Part shown: positions 18,143 to 26,744 of the stretch, in pieces | Numbering within the stretch: the first letter of the stretch is position 1 | Layout: each line of letters opens with the position of its first letter | Source: Citrifermentans bemidjiense Bem | GTDB lineage: Bacteria > Desulfobacterota > Desulfuromonadia > Geobacterales > Geobacteraceae | Assembly: GCF_000020725.1 (NCBI RefSeq) | Contig: NC_011146.1 | Span: forward strand, 2,603,501 to 2,667,500 | Direction: 5' to 3' | Length of the DNA: 64,000 nucleotides | Made by a program: the position numbers and the translations under genes | The notes under the pieces: generated by a model | Told to the model about the DNA's origin: nothing | Seen by the model: only the letters and a program-made list of their open reading frames with translations | The model's database searches: none

Positions 18143-18729
18143 GATTATCCCCTCCGTGATATTGGCACATCTGCAAACTAAATAAGACATTTGGGGTCAG
18201 TGTAATTCGGAGATGCCTTATTTGAGCACTCCTAAGAGATTACCAGCATTACCGTTAGATTATTACAATAAGATAAATTTGTCATTACCGTTAATTTCTG
18301 AGTCTTTATGCAGTTTACTGCTCACCATGTGGTAAGGATAAATCTCCTACTGAATCAGATATTGGATTGGTATAACCATTGGGTGAGGCTTCGGAGGCGC
18401 AGCAAGCGTTTGAGGTGTGGATCATGCTGAAGCTGACGTGATCCTTCTAGATGCTTGGTTGCTGACTAGACGGCATTCCTGCATGCACATTGTTCAGGGA
18501 GTGCGCCTAAGACTGGAAGAGGCGTGCAACTGGGCTGAGCGAGAGTCAAGGGCAAAGGAGGGGGCTTTGGACGGTACACGGCCGAAAGAGGTACTCCACA
18601 CAATCATAATCTAGGATATTACGATCCGCTATCTCCACAGTGTCATAAGGCAGCTGAAACAGGTTTAAGCCAGGCGACAGCGAGCATGCAGGACGTGACG
18701 GTTCAGAAGTTCTATGAGGGGTTGTGCAG
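18143..18729. other. Intergenic region with a direct repeat (CATTACCGTTA)
   Basis: About 590 bases without a supportable gene. The 11-base CATTACCGTTA occurs at 18247-18257 and 18283-18293, 36 bases apart, in a very AT-rich setting ahead of the minus-strand gene at 17834-18142. This spacing would suit two operator sites for a dimeric activator, for example the NarL-like regulator next door, but that is inference. The part from 18400 to 18720 is richer in GC and shows nothing recognisable. Confidence 0.45.
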
Positions 18730-19380
18730 TCAAAAGGATTCAGGTCTTCCGACTATGCCCTCTTGCACTGCGTGATTGACGAGCTGTGCTATGTTCGAGA
18801 TATTTAGCTTTTTCATGACCTTCAGCCTGTAAGTCTCGACTGTTTTGCTAGAAATTTTGAGCTCATAGCCGATCTCTTTGCAATTTTTGCCCGCGACCAG
18901 CAACCGGTATGCCTGCTCCTCACGTGGGGTTAGGCTATACTTGCCGAGAGGCTTTCCCTCATCAGCAAGGCCAGAAATTATTATGTCACTCAGACGGGGA
19001 CTTAGATATGAAGTGTCTTTAAAAACGCAGCGAACTGCAGTTACCAATTCCTGAAAAGCCCACTCTTTCAGAATGAACGATTTAACCCCTAACTTTAGAG
19101 CCTCGATGACATACTGTCGGTCACTGTGCATTGAGAGGATGATTATTCCTATCCCCGGAACTTTTTGGTGAATGACGCTGGCAGCCTCGGTCCCATTCAT
19201 ACCTGGCATGCTCAAGTCCAGAACCACTACATCCGGCATATTTTCAAGAGTCTTCTCGACCACCGAGACCCCATCACCGGCCTCTGCAACCACCACCATA
19301 TCTTCTTCGCGTTCCAAAAGCGCACGCATTCCTTCCCTAAACATGACGTGATCATCAGCTAATATTATCCTGATGCCCAT
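18730..19380 (-). CDS. NarL/FixJ-family response regulator
   Basis: 216 residues: receiver domain (about 1-120; Asp near 54 in VVVLDLSMPGMNG, Lys in SFILKEW) and a C-terminal LuxR-type helix-turn-helix (about 150-210; LTPREEQAYRLLVAGKNCKEI then SSKTVETYRLKVMKKL). GGGGGGAGGA precedes the ATG. It is divergent from the histidine kinase at 19615-20841, whose HisKA_3 type matches this regulator class, so they are probable partners. Likely a transcription factor for genes in this block. Confidence 0.92.
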   Translation of the reverse strand: MGIRIILADDHVMFREGMRALLEREEDMVVVAEAGDGVSVVEKTLENMPDVVVLDLSMPGMNGTEAASVIHQKVPGIGIIILSMHSDRQYVIEALKLGVKSFILKEWAFQELVTAVRCVFKDTSYLSPRLSDIIISGLADEGKPLGKYSLTPREEQAYRLLVAGKNCKEIGYELKISSKTVETYRLKVMKKLNISNIAQLVNHAVQEGIVGRPESF

Positions 19381-19614
19381 TCCTCCCCCCTTACCAGATG
19401 GGACCCGCCACCCGTATTAACATTGACTTATGTATCGTTGCAATAGGTACCACAGTCAAAGATAAAGGTCAACAATATATAAGACAATCAGAGTGTTACA
19501 ACGAGACTGTTTCTGTGCTGAAACAGCCGCTCATAAAAAAACTTTTAAAATTTAACAATATAAATTATATTGCTGTCATACAAGACACGATCGCTACCGA
19601 GTCAAGGGCTGACA

Positions 19615-20841
19615 ATGGACAGTATCGAGGACATCCAAAGCAAAAAAAAGACAGTTTCCAAAAAGCAATTCCCGTCAGATAGGAAGCTCCATAACCTTTT
19701 ACGACACGTGCCGGTAGTGCTGTTTCAGTACCAAAAGCATGGCGACGGTCGTCATAGCTTTCCGTATATCAGCGACGGCTTGACGAAACTTTTTCATGTT
19801 CGTTCCTGCAAGGCGCCAACAGATGCTTCTGGTTTTTTTTCAAAGCTTCACTGCGATGATGTGGGTATTGTCATTGCGTCACTCGCCGACTCGGCAGAGA
19901 ACCTATCTCTTTGGCAACAGGAGTTTCGTATCAAAATGGAGCGGCAATATTGGATAGAGGCAGCGGCCACTCCAATCTTGCTAAAGGATGGTAGTTACTT
20001 GTGGAGTGGGTATGCGAGAGAGATAAGCGAGAGAAAGGTATTGGAGCAGGATTTAAGGAAAGCTAAGGAAGACTTAATGCGGCTGATAGAGGAACGGACC
20101 CATAAGCTGACTAAAGCCAACACAAAACTGCACGCCCTAAACCAGGAGATAAGAGAAGAGATTGACCAGCGCGTCAAACTAGAGAAAAGTCTAAAAGAAT
20201 CGTATGAGCTTTTGTCTTTGCTTGCCGCGAATCTAGTCTTCTCGGAAGAACGAGAGCGGAGAAGAATTGCAACAGAATTGCATGATGATGTGGTGCAGCA
20301 TCTGGCGCTTTGCAAACTCAGACTCGATATGGGACTCAAGGACGGGACTCCCTCGCGTGTATTGCAGGAAGAACTTGTCGGCGAACTTGTAAGGACAATG
20401 CAACAGATCAGACGCATCTGCTACGACCTAAGCCCTCCAGTGCTGTACGATTTTGGAATTCTTAAAGCGCTGCAAAATCTCGGAGAAACAATGACCCAGG
20501 CAGCCGCTTTACAATTTTCATTTCAACACGACCAGGAAAAGCTTGAATTACCAAATCATATATGCACTGTACTGTATCAAACGGCCAAAGAGTTGCTTAC
20601 TAATGTGATAAAACATGCAACTGCGAGCCAAATATTGGTAACCATAACAAAAAGTGACGAATTGGTCAGGCTATCGGTAACCGACGACGGAGTTGGCTTC
20701 TTATCTTCTTGCAAGAAGGGTTTTGGGTTGTCACATATTCAGCAAAGGGTAGCCTTCCTCAAAGGGAACCTGAGCATCTCCTCAGGACCCGACAAAAAGA
20801 CTGTTGTGACAGTCGAAATCCCTGCGCCCGGCCCGAATTAA
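19615..20841 (+). CDS. NarX/DegS-type sensor histidine kinase with PAS domain, cytoplasmic
   Basis: 408 residues from ATG 19615; an upstream in-frame ATG at 19570 is possible, and neither has a strong ribosome site. A PAS-like region (about 30-145, ending near GSYLWSGYAREISERK) is followed by a coiled coil (about 145-205), a HisKA_3 dimerisation domain with His223 in ATELHDDVVQHL, and a HATPase domain with N box TAKELLTNVIKHA, DDGVGF and GFGLSHIQQR. There is no membrane segment, so the signal is sensed inside the cell. It is divergent from its likely partner regulator. Its stop overlaps by four bases the stop of the convergent hemerythrin-like gene. Confidence 0.88.
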   Translation: MDSIEDIQSKKKTVSKKQFPSDRKLHNLLRHVPVVLFQYQKHGDGRHSFPYISDGLTKLFHVRSCKAPTDASGFFSKLHCDDVGIVIASLADSAENLSLWQQEFRIKMERQYWIEAAATPILLKDGSYLWSGYAREISERKVLEQDLRKAKEDLMRLIEERTHKLTKANTKLHALNQEIREEIDQRVKLEKSLKESYELLSLLAANLVFSEERERRRIATELHDDVVQHLALCKLRLDMGLKDGTPSRVLQEELVGELVRTMQQIRRICYDLSPPVLYDFGILKALQNLGETMTQAAALQFSFQHDQEKLELPNHICTVLYQTAKELLTNVIKHATASQILVTITKSDELVRLSVTDDGVGFLSSCKKGFGLSHIQQRVAFLKGNLSISSGPDKKTVVTVEIPAPGPN

Positions 20842-21248
20842 TTAATTTTATTTAGCCGCTCACTATACTCTAAGACATATCGTTTAACCTTGGGGTTGTG
20901 CAAGTTGAAGTGCTCAAGGCTCCAGTCGTTCAAGAACTGCAGTAACTGAGCATCGTCACCTGCATCACCTTCAACACACGGGAGGATACGCGCCATGAAT
21001 GCGTCATGGTCCCTTTTATGCCCGGACAATTCTGAAAAAGCGACTTTAGCCATCCAACGCTCTTCATATTCAAAATAGAAGCGACTCAGGGAAACAACAG
21101 TCTTTAAAAGGACAGTGCGGCTTTCAGTACAAAACCCCTGGCCGAATTGTTCAGAGACCATGTTAATCAGCTTAATAAACTGCTGATTATGTTCATCGAT
21201 TATCGGAATTCCAACAGAAAAATCAGCATGCCAACTGATCAGCAGCAT
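20838..21248 (-). CDS. Hemerythrin-like protein with altered diiron ligands
   Basis: A 136-residue protein that aligns along its length with bacteriohemerythrins. Ligands His20, Glu62, His77, His81 and His113 are in place, but the helix-2 His is Tyr58 (RFYFEYEE instead of xxHFxxEE) and the last Asp is Asn118 (HFNLHN instead of HxxxxD). The two other hemerythrins in the window keep all ligands. It may bind a different or single metal, or have lost O2 binding. Its place next to a NarX-like kinase suggests a signalling role; this is inference. A TATAAT box lies about 120 bases upstream. Confidence 0.78.
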   Translation of the reverse strand: MLLISWHADFSVGIPIIDEHNQQFIKLINMVSEQFGQGFCTESRTVLLKTVVSLSRFYFEYEERWMAKVAFSELSGHKRDHDAFMARILPCVEGDAGDDAQLLQFLNDWSLEHFNLHNPKVKRYVLEYSERLNKIN

Positions 21249-21368
21249 AGGTCACCCTTTCCGGGCCGTCAGACAAACAAGCGGGAGCCCAAAATATGAA
21301 CATCCGCGCCCCATCTGCCTCTGTGAGACCCACTAGGCCTTCCATCACATCCTCACGGATGGGTTAGT

Positions 21369-21374
21369 ATTATA
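21369..21374 (-). promoter_or_regulatory. Candidate -10 box (TATAAT)
   Basis: A perfect TATAAT on the minus strand, 121 bases upstream of the hemerythrin-like gene, in an AT-rich context. The matching -35 position has no good hexamer, so an activator may be needed if this is used. Confidence 0.3.
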
Positions 21375-21491
21375 ACTTTGTACTTGGTTTAATTGATGAA
21401 TCGATAGAAGAGATAATATTTCAGATAGCCCAGAATGTCAACAACTGTCTATGTGTACATTCAACAACAGTGAAATTTGTTTTTAAAAAAA

Positions 21492-21932
21492 TCAGAGCAT
21501 GTGTCGCAACCTCTTATCTCTGTAGAAGCGTTTATAAAATGTTTCGATCATCAACGAATCGAGATTGGAAAAAAATTTATCGAAGTCTAATGGCTTATGT
21601 ATAAAAAATTTTGCACCAGTTTCGTAACATCTTTGTATCAACTCATACTCCTTACAAACAGACATCAAAACTACTGCATGGTTAGGACTTCGTTTTGATA
21701 ACATGAAGGAAAGTTCAATTCCATTGATAACAGGCATTAGTACATCTAGTATGTATATGTCTATACTTACGCTATCGGTGATTTTCGAAACAGCGTAAGC
21801 GTTTTCAGCATATAATACGTTCTGTGTCGGATAATTTTTCGTCAACATAGTGCAAATCATCTTGCCGATGTCCAGGTCATCGTCAACAACCAAGATATTC
21901 ATCCTGCAAATATCATCATTATTTTTGTACAT
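21492..21932 (-). CDS. Single-domain response regulator (divergent receiver)
   Basis: 146 residues. I chose ATG 21932 because GGAGGTCGCA gives an ideal ribosome site; the longer frame to 22166 is AT-rich leader sequence. The receiver fold is clear: ILVVDDDLDIG, phosphoacceptor Asp in IYILDVLMPVING, VVLMSVC in place of the usual Thr strand, and Lys in FFIHKPLDFDKF. A basic C-terminal extension (KRFYRDKRLRHML) follows. It carries no output domain. Codon use is AT-rich as in the surrounding block. Confidence 0.85.
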   Translation of the reverse strand: MYKNNDDICRMNILVVDDDLDIGKMICTMLTKNYPTQNVLYAENAYAVSKITDSVSIDIYILDVLMPVINGIELSFMLSKRSPNHAVVLMSVCKEYELIQRCYETGAKFFIHKPLDFDKFFSNLDSLMIETFYKRFYRDKRLRHML

Positions 21933-22189
21933 TGCGACCTCCGATAAAACACATACCAAAGGGAACATCACAGATTCTAACGCTGCAATTAGCATTTTCT
22001 TATAGTTAAGGAAATTACATAAATACACCGCTCCATTCGTACTAGCCGAAGTAAGATTTGCCTTAGCCTTATATAGGTAAAATACCGTATCAATGCAGGT
22101 CTTTTTCTTATGCGTCATGCGCGTCGCCTCATGAAGCCCGGTTTCCCTGTGACAATCCCGCACCATGACATGTTTCCAAGTATGTGTAT

Positions 22190-22220
22190 AAAAAAAGACC
22201 AGCTTGATTGGCTGGCCTTT
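22190..22220 (-). terminator. Intrinsic terminator after E1 alpha
   Basis: GGCCAGC pairs with GCTGGTC around CAATCAA, followed on the minus strand by TTTTTTT. It lies 58 bases past the E1-alpha stop and should end the aconitase-E1-alpha transcript, cutting it off from E1-beta/E2. Confidence 0.88.
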
Positions 22221-22277
22221 ACGAAGTAATGGATGGATATTGTATCAGGAGGGGCCCTCCGTATTCGCCAGGCCTTT

Positions 22278-23255
22278 TCACACGTAGATATCGCTCCAGA
22301 TTTCGGAGTCCTCAGGCCAGGGGGAATCCTCGGCGAAGCGGACGGCCTCCTGGACCTGGGCCAGGGCATTCCTGTTTATCTCGTCCAGGCGCGCCTGATC
22401 GGCGATTCCCTCCTCCTGCAGGCGGCGCGAGAGGTTCGGTATCGGGTCGCGGCTTTTCCAGACCTCGGCCTCGGAGGAACTACGGTACTTGGCGGGGTCA
22501 GACATGGAGTGGCCGCGGAACCGGTAGGTGACCGCCTCTATGAAGTAGGGGCGCTGGTGCTCCCTCACCCACTCCGCCGCCCTCTTGGTCGCCTGGTACA
22601 TGGCTACCACGTCCATGCCGTCCACCTTCTCGCTCGGTATGTCATAGCCACAGGTACGCCGGTGCAGTGCTGCCTGGGCGGAGGCGCGGTGCACCTCGGT
22701 CCCTATGCCGTAGAAGTTGTTCTCGCAGATGAAGAGTACTGGGAGGTCCCAAAGCCGCGCCCAGTTAAGCGACTCGTGGAAGGTCCCCTGGTTCATCGAG
22801 CCGTCGCCGAAGAAACAGGCGGTGATGCGGTCCTGTTCCTGGAGCTGGCTCCCCCAGGCAAGCCCGATGGCGATGGGGAACTGCCCACCCACGATGGCGT
22901 ACCCCCCCATGAAGTTCAGCTCGGGCGCGAACAGGTGCATCGACCCCCCTTTACCCTTGCAAAGGCCGGTCGCCTTGCCGAAGAGTTCTGCCATGACCCT
23001 CTTGGGATCGGCCCCCCTTACGATGGCTTGGGCATGGTCGCGGTAGGCCGACAGCACGTAGTCGGCAGGCTGCAGCCCGGCGGTGCAGCCGACGGCGACC
23101 GCTTCCTGGCCACTATAGAGATGCAGGAAGCCGGTGATATGCCCCTTGGAGTACTGCTCGGCACAGCTCTCCTCGAACTCGCGGCAAAGCACCATCTGCT
23201 CGTAGAATTTCAGCAGATCCTCCTCGGGAAGCAGGTCGTTAAGATTGTCCGCCAT
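22278..23255 (-). CDS. 2-oxoacid dehydrogenase E1 alpha subunit
   Basis: 325 residues of the thiamine-diphosphate-binding alpha subunit. It shows GDGSMNQGTFHESLNWA (the GDG...NN-type cofactor motif near 165-195, ending in CENNFYGIGT), and the phosphorylation-loop region RFRGHSMSDPAKYRS near 268. It decarboxylates the 2-oxoacid with the beta subunit. The start follows AAGGAGGAGACCA and overlaps the end of the aconitase gene by 17 bases, so the two are co-translated. Its natural partners E1-beta and E2 lie 4.9 kb downstream on the same strand, beyond a terminator and a signalling block. Confidence 0.95.
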   Translation of the reverse strand: MADNLNDLLPEEDLLKFYEQMVLCREFEESCAEQYSKGHITGFLHLYSGQEAVAVGCTAGLQPADYVLSAYRDHAQAIVRGADPKRVMAELFGKATGLCKGKGGSMHLFAPELNFMGGYAIVGGQFPIAIGLAWGSQLQEQDRITACFFGDGSMNQGTFHESLNWARLWDLPVLFICENNFYGIGTEVHRASAQAALHRRTCGYDIPSEKVDGMDVVAMYQATKRAAEWVREHQRPYFIEAVTYRFRGHSMSDPAKYRSSSEAEVWKSRDPIPNLSRRLQEEGIADQARLDEINRNALAQVQEAVRFAEDSPWPEDSEIWSDIYV

Positions 23256-25185
23256 TGGTCTCCTCCTTCACCTTGTTCAAAAGCCCCCCGGCCAGAAGTT
23301 CCTCCCGCTCCCGCTCCGAAACAGTGAGCTGGGTAAGGATCTCGCCTCCGTTGAATTTGACCGGTATCTCGGTCGCGCCCCCCTGGATCAATTCGCGCAG
23401 GTTCGTTAACTGCAGGCGGTCTCCCTGCTTAATCCGGTCGTAGTCTTCCTTGTTCTTGAAGGTGAGCGGCAGTATCCCGAAGTTGATCAGGTTGGAGCGA
23501 TGGATCCTGGCGAAGCCTTTGGCGATCTTCACCCTGATGCCTAAGTAGCGCGGCGCCAGGGCGGCGTGCTCGCGCGACGACCCCTGCCCGTAATTCTCGC
23601 CGCCGATTACCGCCCCGTCTCCTTTTTGTGAGGCTCGGTCGGCAAACTCGGGGTCGACCTGTTCGAAGACAAACTTGCTGATGGCGGGGATGTTGCTCCT
23701 GAACGGGAGCACCTTGTTTCCTGCCGGCATGATGGAGTCGGTGGAGATGTTGTCGCCGACCTTGATGATCACCTCGACATCGAGCTGGTCCGGCAGAGCG
23801 GGGAACTCCGGGAAAGGAACGATGTTGGGGCCGGTGACGATCTCCACGGCGCTGCCGCCCTCGGGGGGCACGATAATGCCGGCGTCGTCCACCAGGTACT
23901 GCTCGGGGTTCTGCACCGCGGGCCAGAAGAGGAGGTCGGAAAGTTTGCGCGGATCGGTAACCACCCCGAATATCCCGGCCGCAGCAGCGGTCTCGGGGGA
24001 GCAGAGGTAGACCCGGTCCTCCTTGGTGCCGCTTCGCCCAGGGAAATTGCGCGGGAAGGTCCGAAGCGACACCTGGTTGGTTCCGGGGGCCTGCCCCATG
24101 CCGATGCAGCCCAGGCAGCCGGGCTGGTGCACCTGGCCTCCGGCCAGAAGGAGCATGATGAATCCCCCCTGCGCCACCACGTTCTCCAGCACCTGTCGGC
24201 TGCCGGGGTTGATATGGAAGGCGACGCCCGGCGCAACCTTGCGCCCGTCGAGGATGCGGCAGACGGTCATCAGGTCGCGGAAAGAGGAGTTGACCGAACT
24301 GCCGACGATGACCTGGTCCACCTTCAACCCCTCGATCTCCGAGACCGGCACCACGTTGTCCGGCGACGAAGGGCAGGCGATGAGCGGGACCACCTGGCTC
24401 AGGTCTATCTCGTCGTGGTCGTCGTAGGTCGCGTCCGGGTCCGGCAATAGTTCGCGCCACACCTCGCCGCGCCCCTGGGCCTTAAGAAAGGCAAGTGTGT
24501 GTTGGTCGCTCGGGAAAACGGTGCTGGTTGCGCCAAGCTCGGCCCCCATGTTGCCGATGGTGGCGCGGTCGGTGGCGGAAAGGGTGGCGACCCCTGGGCC
24601 GTAGTACTCGATGATCTTCCCCACCCCTCCCTTCACGCTGTGGCGCCTTAGCATCTCCAGGATCACGTCCTTCCCTGAGACCCAGGGTTGCAGCTGCCCG
24701 GTCAGCTTTACCCCCCAGATGCGTGGGCAAGTGAGATGAAAGGGGTGCCCCGCCATGGCGAGCGCGACATCCAGCCCCCCGGCGCCGATGGCGAGTTGAC
24801 CAAGGCCAGCCGCGGTAGGCGTATGCGAGTCCGCGCCCAAAAGGGTGGTGCCAGGGACGCCGAAGCGCTCCAGGGAGACCTGGTGCGAGACCCCGTTCCC
24901 CGGCTTGGAGAGGTAGACGCCGAACTTTTGGGCCGCGCTGGTTAAAAAGGCGTGGTCGTCGGCGTTCTTGTTGTCGGTCTGCAGCAGATTGTGATCGACG
25001 TACTGCGCCGCCAGTTCCACCTTCACCCGCGGAAGACCCATCGCCATGAACTCCAGCATCGCCATGGTCCCCGTCGCGTCCTGCAACAGCGTCTGGTCGA
25101 TCCTCAAGGCTATTTCCTGCCCCGGCACCAGCTTCCCTTCGACCAGGTGCTCTTTCAATATTTTCATCGCCACATTGTCGCCCAT
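23239..25185 (-). CDS. Aconitate hydratase (short, about 650-residue type)
   Basis: 648 residues, starting at ATG 25185 with GAGGAGGCAGC. The [4Fe-4S] ligands are visible in IACPSSPD and in QPGCLGCIGMG. GADSHTPTAAGLG and the C-terminal swivel domain (from about 500; VGDNISTDSIMPAG, NYGQGSSREHAALAPRYLG) complete the family pattern. It isomerises citrate to isocitrate in the TCA cycle. The length matches the compact aconitase group rather than the 890-residue AcnA. Coupling to E1-alpha by a 17-base overlap is unusual and suggests coordinated entry of carbon into the cycle. Confidence 0.93.
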   Translation of the reverse strand: MGDNVAMKILKEHLVEGKLVPGQEIALRIDQTLLQDATGTMAMLEFMAMGLPRVKVELAAQYVDHNLLQTDNKNADDHAFLTSAAQKFGVYLSKPGNGVSHQVSLERFGVPGTTLLGADSHTPTAAGLGQLAIGAGGLDVALAMAGHPFHLTCPRIWGVKLTGQLQPWVSGKDVILEMLRRHSVKGGVGKIIEYYGPGVATLSATDRATIGNMGAELGATSTVFPSDQHTLAFLKAQGRGEVWRELLPDPDATYDDHDEIDLSQVVPLIACPSSPDNVVPVSEIEGLKVDQVIVGSSVNSSFRDLMTVCRILDGRKVAPGVAFHINPGSRQVLENVVAQGGFIMLLLAGGQVHQPGCLGCIGMGQAPGTNQVSLRTFPRNFPGRSGTKEDRVYLCSPETAAAAGIFGVVTDPRKLSDLLFWPAVQNPEQYLVDDAGIIVPPEGGSAVEIVTGPNIVPFPEFPALPDQLDVEVIIKVGDNISTDSIMPAGNKVLPFRSNIPAISKFVFEQVDPEFADRASQKGDGAVIGGENYGQGSSREHAALAPRYLGIRVKIAKGFARIHRSNLINFGILPLTFKNKEDYDRIKQGDRLQLTNLRELIQGGATEIPVKFNGGEILTQLTVSEREREELLAGGLLNKVKEETNGGQS

Positions 25186-25233
25186 GCTGCCTCCTCGCCC
25201 CCTCACCTGCCGGTTGCTAACCCTGACGCTAGA

Positions 25234-25584
25234 TCACTTGCGCGCCTTGTCGATAAGCTCTTTCAGCACCACTGCGTTGTTATGTTCCTCGTCTTTTGCG
25301 GCGTACAAAAGCGTCACCGGCCCCTTGGCGGCCGCTGCCGCAATTTCCTGTAGCAGTTCCCCCTGCCCTTCCAGCTCTTCACGATAGCGGCTCCTGAATT
25401 CCTGCCAGCGTTCAGGATCGTGCCCGAACCAGCGGCGCAACTCGTCGCTTGGTGCTAGCTCCTTCTCCCAGCGGTCGAAATGCGCCCGTTCCTTCGAAAT
25501 TCCGCGTGGCCAGAGGCGGTCGACCAGGATGCGCAGCCCGTCTTTAGGGTCGGCTTCCTCGTATATGCGCTTTATCTTAAGCAT
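25234..25584 (-). CDS. DUF488 family protein
   Basis: 116 residues with the start signature KRIYEEADPKDGLRILVDRLWPRG and the later WFGHDPERWQEFRSRY and VTLLYAAKDEEHNNAVVL segments that define DUF488. The family is small, cytoplasmic and of unknown function. GGGGGATGCC precedes the ATG. It lies between aconitase and the SRPBCC-DUF302 gene on the same strand with gaps of 30-50 bases, so it could share their transcript. Confidence 0.88.
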   Translation of the reverse strand: MLKIKRIYEEADPKDGLRILVDRLWPRGISKERAHFDRWEKELAPSDELRRWFGHDPERWQEFRSRYREELEGQGELLQEIAAAAAKGPVTLLYAAKDEEHNNAVVLKELIDKARK

Positions 25585-25614
25585 GGCATCCCCCGTTACG
25601 ATAGCTGCGCAGCG

Positions 25615-26457
25615 TCAAAGGGCGGCGATCACCCTCTGCATGCTCTGCTTGACCGTCTCAGCCAGTTCGGTCAACTGGCTGTTCCCCACCAACGAGAGCG
25701 CAGCGACCGGGTCCATGACCATCACCACGGTACGCCCCTCCGAAAGGGAATAGACCACGACGTTGCACGGCAGCAGGGTGCCGATGTTGATCTCGATGCC
25801 GAACGCCTGGTAGGCGAGACCGGGGTTGCAGGCTCCCAGGATCTGGTAGTTGCGAAAATCCTTGTGCAGCTTCTCCTGGAATTTCTTTTTGATGTCTATG
25901 TAAGAGATGATGCCGAAGCCCTCTTTCTGCAGCTCCTGCTGCACCTTTTCCAGCGCGTCGCTGAAAGTGAGGGTCATGGTGATGCCGAAAGCATAAGGGG
26001 TGTGCAACGGCAGCGATTCCTCTTTTTCCATGGCTTCTGCCAGCTGTTTGAGGCTCAGCACCTCCCGCTGGATCTGCTCCGGTATCGTCGCCTGGATCAT
26101 TCTCTCGGCCTCATCATCCTTCGGCGTCCAGTCGACCTCGATGCTGAGGATCTGCGGGGCCACAGGGCTCTGCACCGAGGAAGGAACCACACGGTTGATG
26201 ACGCGCCCGGTAAAGAGCGGGTGCTCCATTAGGAAGTAGTGCACCTCGCCGTGGGTCTTGTCAATCACCACCTTCTCCTTGATCAGCAGCCCCTCCCCGC
26301 GAACCTCCCGTAAAAGCCCGTTGCCGTAATGCTGCAGGATGCGCGACTGGACCGCGCCCGGCAGGTACGTTTGCGGCTGCTCAACCTTTTCGATGATGAG
26401 TTTCCAGATGGTGTCGAACGCTGCATGCACCTCGCAGCTATAACTGATCTTGCGCAT
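25615..26457 (-). CDS. SRPBCC-like + DUF302 fusion protein
   Basis: 280 residues in two parts. Residues 1-130 resemble a START/SRPBCC ligand-binding fold of the DUF1857/AtaL kind (VHAAFDTIWKLIIEKVEQPQTYLPG, then VHYFLMEHPLFTG). Residues about 150-275 form a DUF302 domain (TLTFSDALEKVQQELQKEGFGI, the NYQILGACNPGLAYQA signature and LLPCNVVVY). DUF302 proteins are usually single-domain or exported; here there is no signal peptide. AGGAGGTGCCAGGTC precedes the ATG. DUF302 has been linked to metal or heme binding, but the function here is unknown. Confidence 0.75.
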   Translation of the reverse strand: MRKISYSCEVHAAFDTIWKLIIEKVEQPQTYLPGAVQSRILQHYGNGLLREVRGEGLLIKEKVVIDKTHGEVHYFLMEHPLFTGRVINRVVPSSVQSPVAPQILSIEVDWTPKDDEAERMIQATIPEQIQREVLSLKQLAEAMEKEESLPLHTPYAFGITMTLTFSDALEKVQQELQKEGFGIISYIDIKKKFQEKLHKDFRNYQILGACNPGLAYQAFGIEINIGTLLPCNVVVYSLSEGRTVVMVMDPVAALSLVGNSQLTELAETVKQSMQRVIAAL

Positions 26458-26744
26458 GACCTGGCACCTCCTGCCGTTGGCGGAAAAGAAGCCAAAGTAA
26501 GCGAAAAGCGGCTTGACAAAAGCAAGCGAAAAGCAGCAGGAAAAAACATCACCAACTTTACCCTATTGTTTTTGGGAGGCAATGGAGGACACTTTTTTAA
26601 TGGGAATGAGCTTCCGAATTTTCCCGATTAACACTTGAACGGCTAGACCCTCACCAGCTGCACTTGTAAAGACCGGTGATCTCCTTTAAGATAGCCTGTC
26701 TTCTAATAAGCCTGACGAAAAACAGAAATAATGAGGAGGAATCG

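Noticed and set aside
18417-18614. A 65-codon plus-strand frame in the signalling block
   Set aside because: No ribosome site, no family pattern and no composition that separates it from noise.
17400-22200. Prophage or transposon as the origin of the block that splits the dehydrogenase operon
   Set aside because: No integrase, transposase, tRNA target, or terminal repeats could be seen; only gene content and AT-richness support acquisition.
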